From Afipia felis ATCC 53690 (lineage in GTDB: Bacteria; Pseudomonadota; Alphaproteobacteria; Rhizobiales; Xanthobacteraceae), in NCBI RefSeq assembly GCF_000314735.2, contig NZ_KB375270.1:2542001-2606000 (forward strand): a stretch of 64,000 nucleotides of DNA. The letters run 5' to 3'. Of this stretch, positions 15,638-23,883 are shown piece after piece (position 1 is the first letter of the stretch; each line of letters opens with the position of its first letter). The notes under the pieces are model-generated. The model worked only from the letters and a program-made list of their open reading frames with translations. It did not search any database and was not told where the DNA came from. A program made the position numbers and the translations under genes.

Positions 15638-16222
15638 ATGTCACTCGAGAAACAGGCCAAACATCTTTCAAAGGCTCAGATTGAAGCGGTTATCGGCTAT
15701 CTGGCTAAGACCCGACATTCCGTCAGAAATCAGTTGATCTTTCTTCTCTCAGCAAAGGCAGGCCTCCGCTCTTGCGAGATCGCGCTGCTGACATGGAGCA
15801 TGGTCATCGATGCTCAGGGCGAGATTGGTCAAGCCATTATTCTGCCGAACGAAGCCAGCAAAGGCAGCTCTGGCAGGATCATCCCCATCAACAAAGATCT
15901 TCGTCGTTCACTCATCGAATGGCGACGGAGTGACTGGGCTGCTCCTAGCGCTCGTGTGATCAGCACTGAGAGGTCAAAACAGACCTCGTCTCAAGCCATC
16001 GTGAATATGTTCGCGCGATGGTATGAGCGGCTCGGCTTCATCGGCTGTTCAAGCCACTCTGGTCGAAGAACTTTCATCACAAACGCAGCTCGGAAGATAT
16101 CACTCGTGGGCGGGTCGCTTCGCGATGTTCAGATGCTTGCCGGTCACAGTAGCCTCCGCATTACGCAGAGATACATCGATGGCGAACAGGAAGCTCAGCG
16201 AAAGATCGTGGACCTGATTTAG
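15638..16222 (+). CDS. Compact tyrosine recombinase / integrase
   Basis: 194 residues from the ATG at 15638, which has AGGAG six bases upstream; an ATG at 15620 would add six residues. It consists almost only of the catalytic domain: Arg in KAGLRSCEI (about 44-52), HSGRR (His-x-x-Arg, about 141-145), and LAGHSSLRITQRYI holding the His and the nucleophilic Tyr. The usual N-terminal core-binding domain of integrases is absent, as in FimB/FimE-like invertases and some plasmid recombinases. It sits 1.5 kb from the tRNA-Ser gene and points toward it. All catalytic residues are present. Confidence 0.9.
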   Translation: MSLEKQAKHLSKAQIEAVIGYLAKTRHSVRNQLIFLLSAKAGLRSCEIALLTWSMVIDAQGEIGQAIILPNEASKGSSGRIIPINKDLRRSLIEWRRSDWAAPSARVISTERSKQTSSQAIVNMFARWYERLGFIGCSSHSGRRTFITNAARKISLVGGSLRDVQMLAGHSSLRITQRYIDGEQEAQRKIVDLI

Positions 16223-16282
16223 GTGGTTTTCGCTTTCGCGCGCTCGATGCGTGAATGTGTGCAGGTGATCGCAGCGTCGACC

Positions 16283-16317
16283 AAAAAAAACTCGCGAGCT
16301 CCATAGAACTCGCGAGC
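16283..16317 (-). terminator. Rho-independent terminator of the 16335-16853 gene
   Basis: On the minus strand two CTCGCGAG copies (each itself a palindrome) separated by ten bases can pair and are followed by eight T. It lies 18 bases beyond the stop of the leftward gene. Confidence 0.8.
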
Positions 16318-16334
16318 CCAATGAAACATTCAGA

Positions 16335-16853
16335 CTAAATGGAATATGAGTTGCCCATTGCGTTTGCCGCAACCGCTGCCCACCGCGCTTCCGCTTTATC
16401 CAACTCGTCGACGGTAAATATGTGGATCACGGTCGGCGTGTCGTCCTTGATCGTCAAAACGAATGTTGGTTCGCCCCACGATTCGCGAACGTGGCAAGCG
16501 AACGTGGCGTTGATCCCTTTTTTCTTGATTGCGGTGTAAGTATCGATTTGAAGCTTTTCGGGATGACCGACCGGCTTGAACTTCCCGCCGCCGGCTTCAG
16601 TTTTTGTCGTGCGGCTGCTCTCCAAGACCAGTTCAGAGATGGTTGAAAACGGCTCCATCACTTCCAGGACCTTCGCGCGGTGCCAAGTAACGTATTTCTT
16701 GTAATCCACTCTGATCCCGCGCCGCTCGCACTCCTCCAAGACAACTGGCATTAAATCCAAGCGATTGTGCTTCTTGTAGTTCTCGAGAAGGTTCTTCAGT
16801 TCACCGTTGGATTTTGAAAAAAGGTTGATGGGCTTTGGCTTCGCAAATTTCAT
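16335..16853 (-). CDS. Hypothetical protein
   Basis: 172 residues from the ATG at 16853, with GGGAGAG five bases upstream. The N-terminal half is helical and Lys-rich (ELKNLLENYKKHNR, about 17-30), then a basic linker; the C-terminal half has alternating strands (INATFACHVRESWGEPTF, PTVIHIFTVDEL). No signal peptide or membrane span, so it should be cytoplasmic. No family recognised. It is followed by a strong terminator and flanked by the two recombinase genes, so it is cargo of the tRNA-linked element. Confidence 0.7.
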   Translation of the reverse strand: MKFAKPKPINLFSKSNGELKNLLENYKKHNRLDLMPVVLEECERRGIRVDYKKYVTWHRAKVLEVMEPFSTISELVLESSRTTKTEAGGGKFKPVGHPEKLQIDTYTAIKKKGINATFACHVRESWGEPTFVLTIKDDTPTVIHIFTVDELDKAEARWAAVAANAMGNSYSI

Positions 16854-17014
16854 GCGTCTCTCCCGATGTTAAACTGACATCGGTTTACCTGCGCGAAAAT
16901 ATCGCTGCTAGAGCACTGAAAATCGGCTTGGACGTGGCTGGACGAACTTGGACGATCGCGAAACAATTTGTGATGTCTGGAGCGACATATTCGCTTCAGC
17001 TGTCTTTTCAATGC

Positions 17015-17518
17015 CTAGGCTCGATTGTTCAACTGCTCAAGCGGCAACAGAAACGTCCGTCGTCCAGCACGGGAGCTTGCATCTGCCATTCCCGCTCGGC
17101 GATAGACGCTCGTCATAAATCGGGCCATCGAAGTGATTGTCATGTGACCTCCGCGGCGCGACGGAAAGAGTGGAGCGTCGCCGGACAACGCGGCCAATCG
17201 ATTCTTTTCGCGATACTCAATCAGAAGCGCCCTGAGCTTTGGCGAGGCGAGCGGAATCCGACACGTGCGACCGTTACCGTAGGCGGCCCTGATCATGAGA
17301 TCGGAGCGAAGCCTTTCGTATTCATCGAACACGTCAAGCCAGCACAGCGCTGCCAATTCGCTAGCGCGTACGCCAAGTTCGATGGAGAGAGTCAAAACGA
17401 TCACGGCACGGTCTGCGTGATTTTTTAGTGAGCGAGCAACTCGGAAAGCCGATTTGATCTCCTCAGGAGTCAGCGCCGCAGATCTTCCACTCCTAATAAT
17501 TGATCGACCTCGAACCAT
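17015..17518 (-). CDS. Decayed tyrosine recombinase (C-terminal catalytic part missing)
   Basis: 167 residues from the ATG at 17518. The recombinase fold is clear up to SRAGRRTF: Arg in ELGVRASEL, a TCRIPL Lys-loop region, and an AGRR box in which Ala replaces the usual His-x. After that the sequence reads into LEQLNNRA and stops, so the LxxH and the nucleophilic Tyr are absent. No continuation is visible in the other two frames. It lies just downstream of the tRNA-Ser 3' end in the same orientation, the typical place for an island integrase, so it is probably the inactivated integrase of this element. Confidence 0.75.
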   Translation of the reverse strand: MVRGRSIIRSGRSAALTPEEIKSAFRVARSLKNHADRAVIVLTLSIELGVRASELAALCWLDVFDEYERLRSDLMIRAAYGNGRTCRIPLASPKLRALLIEYREKNRLAALSGDAPLFPSRRGGHMTITSMARFMTSVYRRAGMADASSRAGRRTFLLPLEQLNNRA

Positions 17519-17527
17519 GAGGCCCAC

Positions 17528-17701
17528 CCTAAATCCGAACGCGAAACTTTACAGGGCCGCCCGGGGCTTGACGCTTCTTTGGCTCATTTCCTGGAAAACG
17601 GACGGAGTGAGGGGCCGAAAAATTTTGTGGGATAGATTGTGGGTATGATATTGAATATAAAGGAATAAAATACTGTTTTTATTTGTGTTTTCTTGTTATT
17701 C
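17528..17701. other. AT-rich junction between decayed integrase and tRNA-Ser
   Basis: A short stretch rich in A and T, unlike both flanks, right at the tRNA 3' end. This is where the attachment site of an integrated element is expected. No second copy of the tRNA 3' end was noticed elsewhere in the window, so the other end may lie outside it. Confidence 0.5.
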
Positions 17702-17791
17702 TGGCGGAGAGAGCGGGATTCGAACCCGCGATACGGTTTCCCGTATACACACTTTCCAGGCGTGCGCCTTCAACCACTCGGCCACCTCTCC
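17702..17791 (-). tRNA. tRNA-Ser (anticodon GGA)
   Basis: 90 bases including an encoded CCA. The acceptor stem is GGAGAGG with TCTCTCC; the anticodon stem CACGC/GTGTG encloses CTGGAAA, giving anticodon GGA; the long variable arm TACGG-GAAA-CCGTA is typical of serine tRNA; the T arm is GCGGG-TTCGAAT-CCCGC. Its 3' end faces the lower-GC region with recombinases, the classical geometry for integration into a tRNA gene. Confidence 0.98.
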
Positions 17792-17915
17792 GTGGCGCCT
17801 GTCATGACGGCGTCAGCCCGATTTTGCAAGCAGGCTGATCCCTTCTCGCTCACATTTTTGAGGAATAGCGAGATTTTTCAGGGCGATGGGCCGAAAACAG
17901 CCCAGGCGGCCAGCT

Positions 17916-19397
17916 TCAATGCAGGGCGGTGCTGGCCTGCCACTGCAACAATGCGCTGCCGCGCCTCAACGTCTCCCGCTCGGCCTGTGGCTCGTCCGCC
18001 GCGGAGGGGCCACTGTCACGGGTGCTTTCCAGCGTAGCGATGAAGGATTCGAACCAGTGCTGGATGTTACCGGCCCGCAGCTTCGTCATCATCGCTTCCC
18101 AGCGCAGCCGCCGCTCCGGCGCGGGCATCGCCAGCGCCATGCCGATCGTGCGGGCCATGCCGTCGATGTCATGAGGGTTGACGATCAGCGCGGTCGAAAG
18201 CTCGTTCGCGGCACCGGCGAATTTCGACAGAACCAGCACGCCGGGATCCGCCGGATTCTGCGCGGCAATATATTCCTTGGCGACGAGATTCATGCCGTCA
18301 TACAACGGCGTCACCACGCCAACATGCGCGGAGCGATAGAAGCCCGCGAGCGTGGTCTGGCTGAAACCCTTGTTGAGATAGCGGATCGGCGTCCAGTCTA
18401 CCTCGCCATGACGACCGTTGACGTCGCTCACAAGCTGCGCGAGCTCTGATTGAAGATTGCCATACGCCTCGATCGAGCAGCGCGAGGGATTGGCGATCTG
18501 CAGAAGCGAAACGGCGCGCTTCAGGGACGGCTGCATCTCGAACAGACGGTCGAAGGCACGCACCCGGTTGAGAAGACCTTTGGAGTAATCCAGCCGGTCG
18601 ACACCGATGGCGAGACGTTCGCCATGCAGGCTTTTGCGCAAGCGAGACACGTCAGGATGAGACACCGCGCGCATCGCCTGCGCGGTGAAGCCTTCGACAT
18701 CGATTCCGATCGGGAATGCGGCAAGCCTCGTCAACCCGAAGCGAGAGTTGACCACCCCGTTCTTGACGTTGAGGCCGAGTTCCAGCGTGAGATAGCCTGC
18801 AAAATTCTCGCAATCTTCCTCGGTCTGAAAACCGATCAGATCGTAGGCGAGCATCGCCTCGATCAGTTCACGATGATGCGGCACGCCGGACATCACGCTG
18901 TGCGGAGCCCAGGGCGTGTGCAGAAAGAAGCCGACTGGATTTTTCACGTCGAGTTCACGCAACTCGGCACCCAGCGCAAGAAAGTGATAGTCCTGCACCC
19001 AGAACGTCGTGTCGGATTTGAGAAAACGCATCAGGGCGCGGGCCATGAACGCGTTGACCTCGCGGTAGGACTCATAATCGTCCTGCGATACACGGATTAA
19101 ATCCGAGCGCGAATGCAACGCCGGCCACAGCGCCGAGTTGGCGAAGCCTTCGTAATAGCCACCGTAATGCGCCGCCGGCAGATCGAGCAGCGCGAGCGCG
19201 CCGCGACCAAGCGATTCGATTTGCGCAAACGGCTCTCGTTGCAGGCCGTCACGCACACGACCACTGGAACCGACCCAGATGGCGCCAGTCTTTTCCACCA
19301 CCGGCAAAAGTGCTGCTGCAAGTCCTCCCGTCATCGGCTCATTGGGCTTTGCCCGAGCCACGCGGTTGGAAACGACGACCAATGTCACAGGAAGCAC
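17916..19397 (-). CDS. otsA: Alpha,alpha-trehalose-phosphate synthase (UDP-forming)
   Basis: 493 residues, glycosyltransferase family 20. It begins with [10 protein letters not shown] and [10 protein letters not shown], has the donor-binding [12 protein letters not shown] (about 268-279) and [13 protein letters not shown] (about 363-375). It makes trehalose-6-phosphate from UDP-glucose and glucose-6-phosphate in the cytoplasm. The start codon is GTG at 19397, with a weak CGGA ahead; a GTG three codons later is possible. It lies 188 bases after otsB on the same strand. Trehalose protects against desiccation and osmotic stress. Confidence 0.97.
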   Translation of the reverse strand: MLPVTLVVVSNRVARAKPNEPMTGGLAAALLPVVEKTGAIWVGSSGRVRDGLQREPFAQIESLGRGALALLDLPAAHYGGYYEGFANSALWPALHSRSDLIRVSQDDYESYREVNAFMARALMRFLKSDTTFWVQDYHFLALGAELRELDVKNPVGFFLHTPWAPHSVMSGVPHHRELIEAMLAYDLIGFQTEEDCENFAGYLTLELGLNVKNGVVNSRFGLTRLAAFPIGIDVEGFTAQAMRAVSHPDVSRLRKSLHGERLAIGVDRLDYSKGLLNRVRAFDRLFEMQPSLKRAVSLLQIANPSRCSIEAYGNLQSELAQLVSDVNGRHGEVDWTPIRYLNKGFSQTTLAGFYRSAHVGVVTPLYDGMNLVAKEYIAAQNPADPGVLVLSKFAGAANELSTALIVNPHDIDGMARTIGMALAMPAPERRLRWEAMMTKLRAGNIQHWFESFIATLESTRDSGPSAADEPQAERETLRRGSALLQWQASTALH

Positions 19398-19585
19398 TCC
19401 GTTTGACGCACAGATAAACGTCTGTTCATCAATATGGTTCCTAAGTGCTGCTTTGTGGATTTAGCGGCGAGACTGCGGCGCACGCCGATGGAACTCTTAG
19501 AGCACGTTGAGAGTGCGAAGATTTTGCGATCGTTTCAACCTTGACTTGCGGAAAAAATTCCGACCCGAAATCGTCTCGAGTGATT

Positions 19586-20386
19586 TTAATTCGTCATCGA
19601 ATCGTCAAGCAGGCTCGCGAGCCAATGCCTTACATCCGCAGGCATCGCGAAAAATCCATCAACACCATGTGCGTGGCGGCTGACTGAAAACGAAATGCCC
19701 TTCCAGTCCGGCATGATGGCGAAAACACTTTCATCCGTGATGTCGTCGCCGACAAAAATCGGACGCCGGCCTGCGAACGGCTCGTGCTTGAGCAGTTCCT
19801 GCACCCCGGTCGCTTTGCTGATGCCGGAATTCTTGATCTCGCACACCGACTTGCCCGGCAGCACATCGATCGGCGCTTCCGGCAGATCCGCACGGATGGC
19901 GGACACTGCGTCATAGATCACCCGTTCGAAATTAGGCGCCTGACGATAGTGCAGCGCGATTGAATAGCCCTTGTCCTCGACGATGATTCTCGGATCAAGG
20001 CCACCAATGGCGGCAAAGCGCTTCTTCAGATCCTTGTCCATCGGTGGCGCGTGCACAGCATCGGCCTCGCTGTCGATCGACAGGCGCATTTCTGCGCCGT
20101 GACCTCCTACCGCAGGCAACAGCATCGGGCTGAAAATGCGGTCGATATCGGCGAGCGAGCGGCCGCTCACCAGCGCCAGCGCACCGTCGGTGCGCATATG
20201 CAGGCCGCTCAATGCGTCGGCGAGGCCCGGCGGAACCACGACTTCGCTCGGCGTCGGCGCGAGGTCGAGCAGCGTACCGTCGATATCGAGTAGAAAGGCA
20301 CAATCTTCGAGCAGCGGCGAGAACACCGGATGGTCCGTATCCGGATAGGACGGCAGCAAAACGCGGTCTTCAATCTTCGTCATCAT
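19586..20386 (-). CDS. otsB: Trehalose-6-phosphate phosphatase
   Basis: 266 residues, HAD superfamily. Motif I is LLDIDGTLLD (nucleophile Asp about residue 34), then ALVSGRSLADID, a Lys region, and motif IV FVGDDITDES. It removes phosphate from trehalose-6-phosphate, completing the pathway begun by OtsA. Its ATG follows directly on the stop codon of the transporter gene, so translation of the two is probably coupled. Confidence 0.97.
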   Translation of the reverse strand: MMTKIEDRVLLPSYPDTDHPVFSPLLEDCAFLLDIDGTLLDLAPTPSEVVVPPGLADALSGLHMRTDGALALVSGRSLADIDRIFSPMLLPAVGGHGAEMRLSIDSEADAVHAPPMDKDLKKRFAAIGGLDPRIIVEDKGYSIALHYRQAPNFERVIYDAVSAIRADLPEAPIDVLPGKSVCEIKNSGISKATGVQELLKHEPFAGRRPIFVGDDITDESVFAIMPDWKGISFSVSRHAHGVDGFFAMPADVRHWLASLLDDSMTN

Positions 20387-21850
20387 TCACTCCGCGACGG
20401 CCAAAGGCCGCGCAATTGTCTCGAGCGATTTACGCTCGGCATCGATTCCGAACCGCCAGGCGACAGCCGCGGCAACGATCATCAATAATGAGCCGAAAAG
20501 ATAGCCTCCAAATACGCTGACACGCGAGCCCGTATCGACCAGCGCGCCAAGCAAGGACGGGCCTGCAACGCCGCCGATCGCGGTGCCGATCGCATAGAAC
20601 AGCGCGATCGCGAGCGCGCGCACCTCCAGCGGAAAGGTTTCGCTCACCGTCAGGTACGCAGCGCTCGCCGCCGGGGACGCGAAGAAGAACACCACCATCC
20701 AGCACAACGTCTGCTGAGCGGCCGTCAGCGCGCCGATGGAAAACAGATAACCGGAGACGATCAAGAGAATGCCCGAGATCGAATAGGTGAAAGCGATCAT
20801 CTTGCGGCGACCGAGCGTGTCGAACAGCCGCCCCAGCAGAAGAGGCCCGAGAAAATTTCCGGCGGCGAACGGCAGAATGTACCAGCCGACATGGTCCGGC
20901 GAGATGTGGAAGAAATCTGTCAGCACCAGTGCGAAGGTGAAGAAAATCGCATTGTAGAAAAAAGCCTGTGCGGCCATCAGCACCAAGCCCACGAGCGCGC
21001 GCGGGCGATGCGTGACGAACAACGTGTGTGCGACTTCGCGTAGCGGCGTGTGATCGCGCATCCGCAATTTGATCGCCGGCAGATCGTCGGCGCGCTCGGG
21101 TCCAACCCGCGCATGCTTCTCGATATCCTGCATGATCCGCTCTGCCTCGTGCGGGCGGCCATGCACCATCAACCAGCGCGGGCTTTCCGGAATCCACAGC
21201 CGCATCACAAACACCACGAGGCCCAATATCGCACCGATCAGAAACGCAAACCGCCAGCCGATATCCGGGTCGATCACCGCAGGATCGAGCAGCACGATGG
21301 CCGCCACCGCGCCTAGCGCCGCGCCGATCCAGAAACTGCCGTTGACGACGAGATCGGTCCAGCCGCGATAGCGGGCGGGCACCAGTTCCTGAATCGTCGA
21401 GTTGATCGCGGTGTATTCGCCACCAATTCCCGCGCCGGTGAGAAAGCGAAACGCCGCATAGCTCGCGATATTCCATGACAATGCGGTTGCCGCCGTGGCG
21501 CACAGATAAACCGCGAGCGTAATGAAGAATAGCTTACGTCGCCCGATGCGGTCGGTTAGCCAGCCGAAGCCCAGCGCGCCGAGCACCGCGCCCGCGAGAT
21601 AGGCGCTGGAGGCGAAACCGATATCGAGATTGCTGAAATGCAGCGTCTCCGGCTGCTTCAGCGCACCGGCAAGCGAACCAGCGAGCGTGACCTCAAGACC
21701 ATCTAGAATCCAGGTAATGCCGAGGGCAGCGATAACACGGGTATGAAAAGGGCTCCACAACAGCCCATCGAGCCGCGCAGGAATGTCCGTCACCACGACC
21801 GACCCGCTGGGAATTATCCGCGCGGAAGAAGGACTGTCAGAACGCTGCAC
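20387..21850 (-). CDS. MFS transporter, sugar-porter-like
   Basis: 487 residues with about twelve membrane spans. The loop 2-3 signature is present (GFGWLTDRIGRRKLFF, about 98-113) and repeated in the second half (LLGRLFDTLGRRKMIAF); RFLTGAGIGGEYTAINS and PESPRWLMVHGRP are typical of the metabolite:proton / sugar porter branch. It sits at the head of the otsB-otsA cluster with no gap, so its substrate may be linked to trehalose or another stress solute. This is inference; the substrate cannot be read from sequence. Confidence 0.93.
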   Translation of the reverse strand: MQRSDSPSSARIIPSGSVVVTDIPARLDGLLWSPFHTRVIAALGITWILDGLEVTLAGSLAGALKQPETLHFSNLDIGFASSAYLAGAVLGALGFGWLTDRIGRRKLFFITLAVYLCATAATALSWNIASYAAFRFLTGAGIGGEYTAINSTIQELVPARYRGWTDLVVNGSFWIGAALGAVAAIVLLDPAVIDPDIGWRFAFLIGAILGLVVFVMRLWIPESPRWLMVHGRPHEAERIMQDIEKHARVGPERADDLPAIKLRMRDHTPLREVAHTLFVTHRPRALVGLVLMAAQAFFYNAIFFTFALVLTDFFHISPDHVGWYILPFAAGNFLGPLLLGRLFDTLGRRKMIAFTYSISGILLIVSGYLFSIGALTAAQQTLCWMVVFFFASPAASAAYLTVSETFPLEVRALAIALFYAIGTAIGGVAGPSLLGALVDTGSRVSVFGGYLFGSLLMIVAAAVAWRFGIDAERKSLETIARPLAVAE

Positions 21851-21995
21851 CGCTCACCCTGCTTCGATCCTCGCAATCGGCCGCCCGGGGAAAAGAGTAA
21901 CGGCCCAAGCAAAAACAATCGGAAGGACGATGTCCCTCCGATTGCATTGCCTTCAAGCCAATAACGAAATCAACCGACGAAAAGTTCCCGTACGA

Positions 21996-23561
21996 TCACG
22001 ACGGAATGGTCTGTGCGAAGATCGGCGGATGCTTCTTGTGGAAGTCCGTCGCCTGCTCGTAGGCATAGGCCATCCGCAGAAGCGCCGCCTCGCTGAAATG
22101 ATCGCCGACGATCTGCAGTCCGATCGGCAGGCCTTGCGGATCGAATCCGCACGGCACAACCGCCGACGGCAGCGCCGTATAGCTGAATGGAATCGTGAAC
22201 TGCCGTCCGCGCCCATAATCCTGCGCCGAAGCCTTCAGCAGCGGCGCCGTGGTCGGCAATGCGGGCGTGAGGAGCGCATCGACCTTGTCGAACACCTTCT
22301 TCACCTCCGCGATGATTGCGGGGCGTTCGTTCATGGTCTTCTCGTAGTCCTCCTTCGACACCTTCGAGCCTGCCGCGATGTTGTTCGTTACGATCGGGCC
22401 ATAGAGGTCCGCCGCGTTCGGCGTGTTGCGGTATTTGTCGCCAAGAATCTGGTTGAACTCGTAGAGCAGGATGTTGGTGAACAGCTTGTTGTAGTCGAGC
22501 TGACCTTCCAGCGGCTTGATTTCAACCTCGACGATTTTGGCGCCAAGACTCTTGAGCTTCTCCGCCGCCTTCGCCACCGCGTCGGCCACCGGCTTGTCGA
22601 CATCCTTGTAGGTATAATTCTTTACGGTCGCGAAGGTCATGCCCTTCACGCCGTCCTTGATGCCCTTGGTGTAAGACGAGGTGCGTTGCGCCAGTGCCGA
22701 ATGCTTGTCCTTTGGATCATACCCGGCCATTGCGTCGAGCAGCAGGCCGAGATCGAACACGTTGCGCGCGAGCGGGCCCGCGCAATCGAGACTATAGGCT
22801 CGCGGGAAAAGACCGTGCAGACTCACGAGACCATAGGTCGGACGAATACCCGCGATGCCGCACCAGCTTGCCGGAACGCGGATCGACCCTCCGGTGTCAC
22901 TTGACGTACCGCCAAACCCGATGCCTGCCGCCAGCGCCGCACCGTTGCCGCTCGAGGAGCCGCCCGGAGAACGATCGAGCGCCCAGGGATTATGGCAATC
23001 GCCAAAATAAGCGTTGGTGCCGGACACGCCGGCCGCGAACTCGTTCATGTTGGTCTTGCCGAGCACCACGACGCCGGCTTCAAGCAGATGATGGACCGAG
23101 GTAGCGTCTTCAGTGGACTGGCGGTCGACGAAGGCTTTCGAGCCCACCGTCGTCTTGGTGCCCGCCATGTCGTAGAGATCCTTCACCAGGATCGGGATGC
23201 CGTGCAGCGGCCCGCGATCCTTGCCCTGCTTGAGTTCGGCATCGCGCTCCGCCGCCGTCTTCAGCGCCATCTCTTTCAGTTGCGAGATGAACATATTCAG
23301 CTTCGGCTGGTACAGTTCGATGTAGTGAAAATAGGCTTTCGTCAGATCGACACAGGACAGCGAGCCGTCGCGCATCCGCTTGCCTGCTTCGCTGATCGAC
23401 ATCGGCATCGCGCCGCCGGCCTTGGCCGCGAACGCGTAACCCGGCATTGCCGCCGCCGCGAGTGCGGATGCGCTCGCAAGCGTGAAGTCGCGCCGCGTCA
23501 ATCCCGGCTTTTCATTCTCGTCTTCATTCTTGCCGCAGGATTCAACATCAACCCTAGTCAT
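21996..23561 (-). CDS. Amidase-signature-family hydrolase with Tat signal
   Basis: 521 residues. A twin-arginine signal (LTRRDFTLASASALAAAAMP, about 21-40) directs the folded enzyme to the periplasm. The Ser-cisSer-Lys triad is intact: Lys in PILVKDLYD (about 123-131), the glycine/serine-rich RSPGGSSSGNGAALAAG, and TSSDTGGSIRVPASWCG. Members hydrolyse amide or ester bonds of many substrates; the true one is not visible. It is monocistronic, with 145 bases before the MFS gene and a 322-base spacer upstream. Confidence 0.93.
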   Translation of the reverse strand: MTRVDVESCGKNEDENEKPGLTRRDFTLASASALAAAAMPGYAFAAKAGGAMPMSISEAGKRMRDGSLSCVDLTKAYFHYIELYQPKLNMFISQLKEMALKTAAERDAELKQGKDRGPLHGIPILVKDLYDMAGTKTTVGSKAFVDRQSTEDATSVHHLLEAGVVVLGKTNMNEFAAGVSGTNAYFGDCHNPWALDRSPGGSSSGNGAALAAGIGFGGTSSDTGGSIRVPASWCGIAGIRPTYGLVSLHGLFPRAYSLDCAGPLARNVFDLGLLLDAMAGYDPKDKHSALAQRTSSYTKGIKDGVKGMTFATVKNYTYKDVDKPVADAVAKAAEKLKSLGAKIVEVEIKPLEGQLDYNKLFTNILLYEFNQILGDKYRNTPNAADLYGPIVTNNIAAGSKVSKEDYEKTMNERPAIIAEVKKVFDKVDALLTPALPTTAPLLKASAQDYGRGRQFTIPFSYTALPSAVVPCGFDPQGLPIGLQIVGDHFSEAALLRMAYAYEQATDFHKKHPPIFAQTIPS

Positions 23562-23883
23562 GGACGATTTCCTCTCGACGACCTTGTTTGTTCATGGCGC
23601 GTCGGTCGAAATCACGCCATTGCGAAGAAGCGTTGTTCTAACCAGTGCAAGTACGCGGCAACGATCGATGCGATAGTCCGGAATCAAAAGCGTCGCGCGA
23701 CGACACGCTAGATTGGCGCGGCTCCGAGTCAATCAGCGCGCGCGCAAACGCCGCGGTTTCTTGATGAATTCGCCGGTATGCGTGAGAGGAATTTTCAAAA
23801 TTCGAAACGAGTTCGAAAAATTCTCATAAAGCGGAATGGTGAACGGCGGATGTCCGGAGAGAGGACGCGCTGCACCATTTATA
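23562..23883. other. 322-base spacer without a gene
   Basis: Between the amidase start and the ROK-like gene's 3' end. It holds an AT-rich perfect palindrome, GAATTTTCAAAATTC at 23789-23803 (7-base arms), which could be an operator or weak terminator. No ORF with recognisable coding pattern. Confidence 0.4.

Noticed and set aside
18041..18060. GGATTCGAACCAGTG in the otsA region looks like a tRNA T-arm and so like an attachment-site repeat.
   Set aside because: It lies within the otsA coding sequence, shares only the common TTCGAA core with tRNA-Ser, and lacks the flanking stem; it is coincidence.
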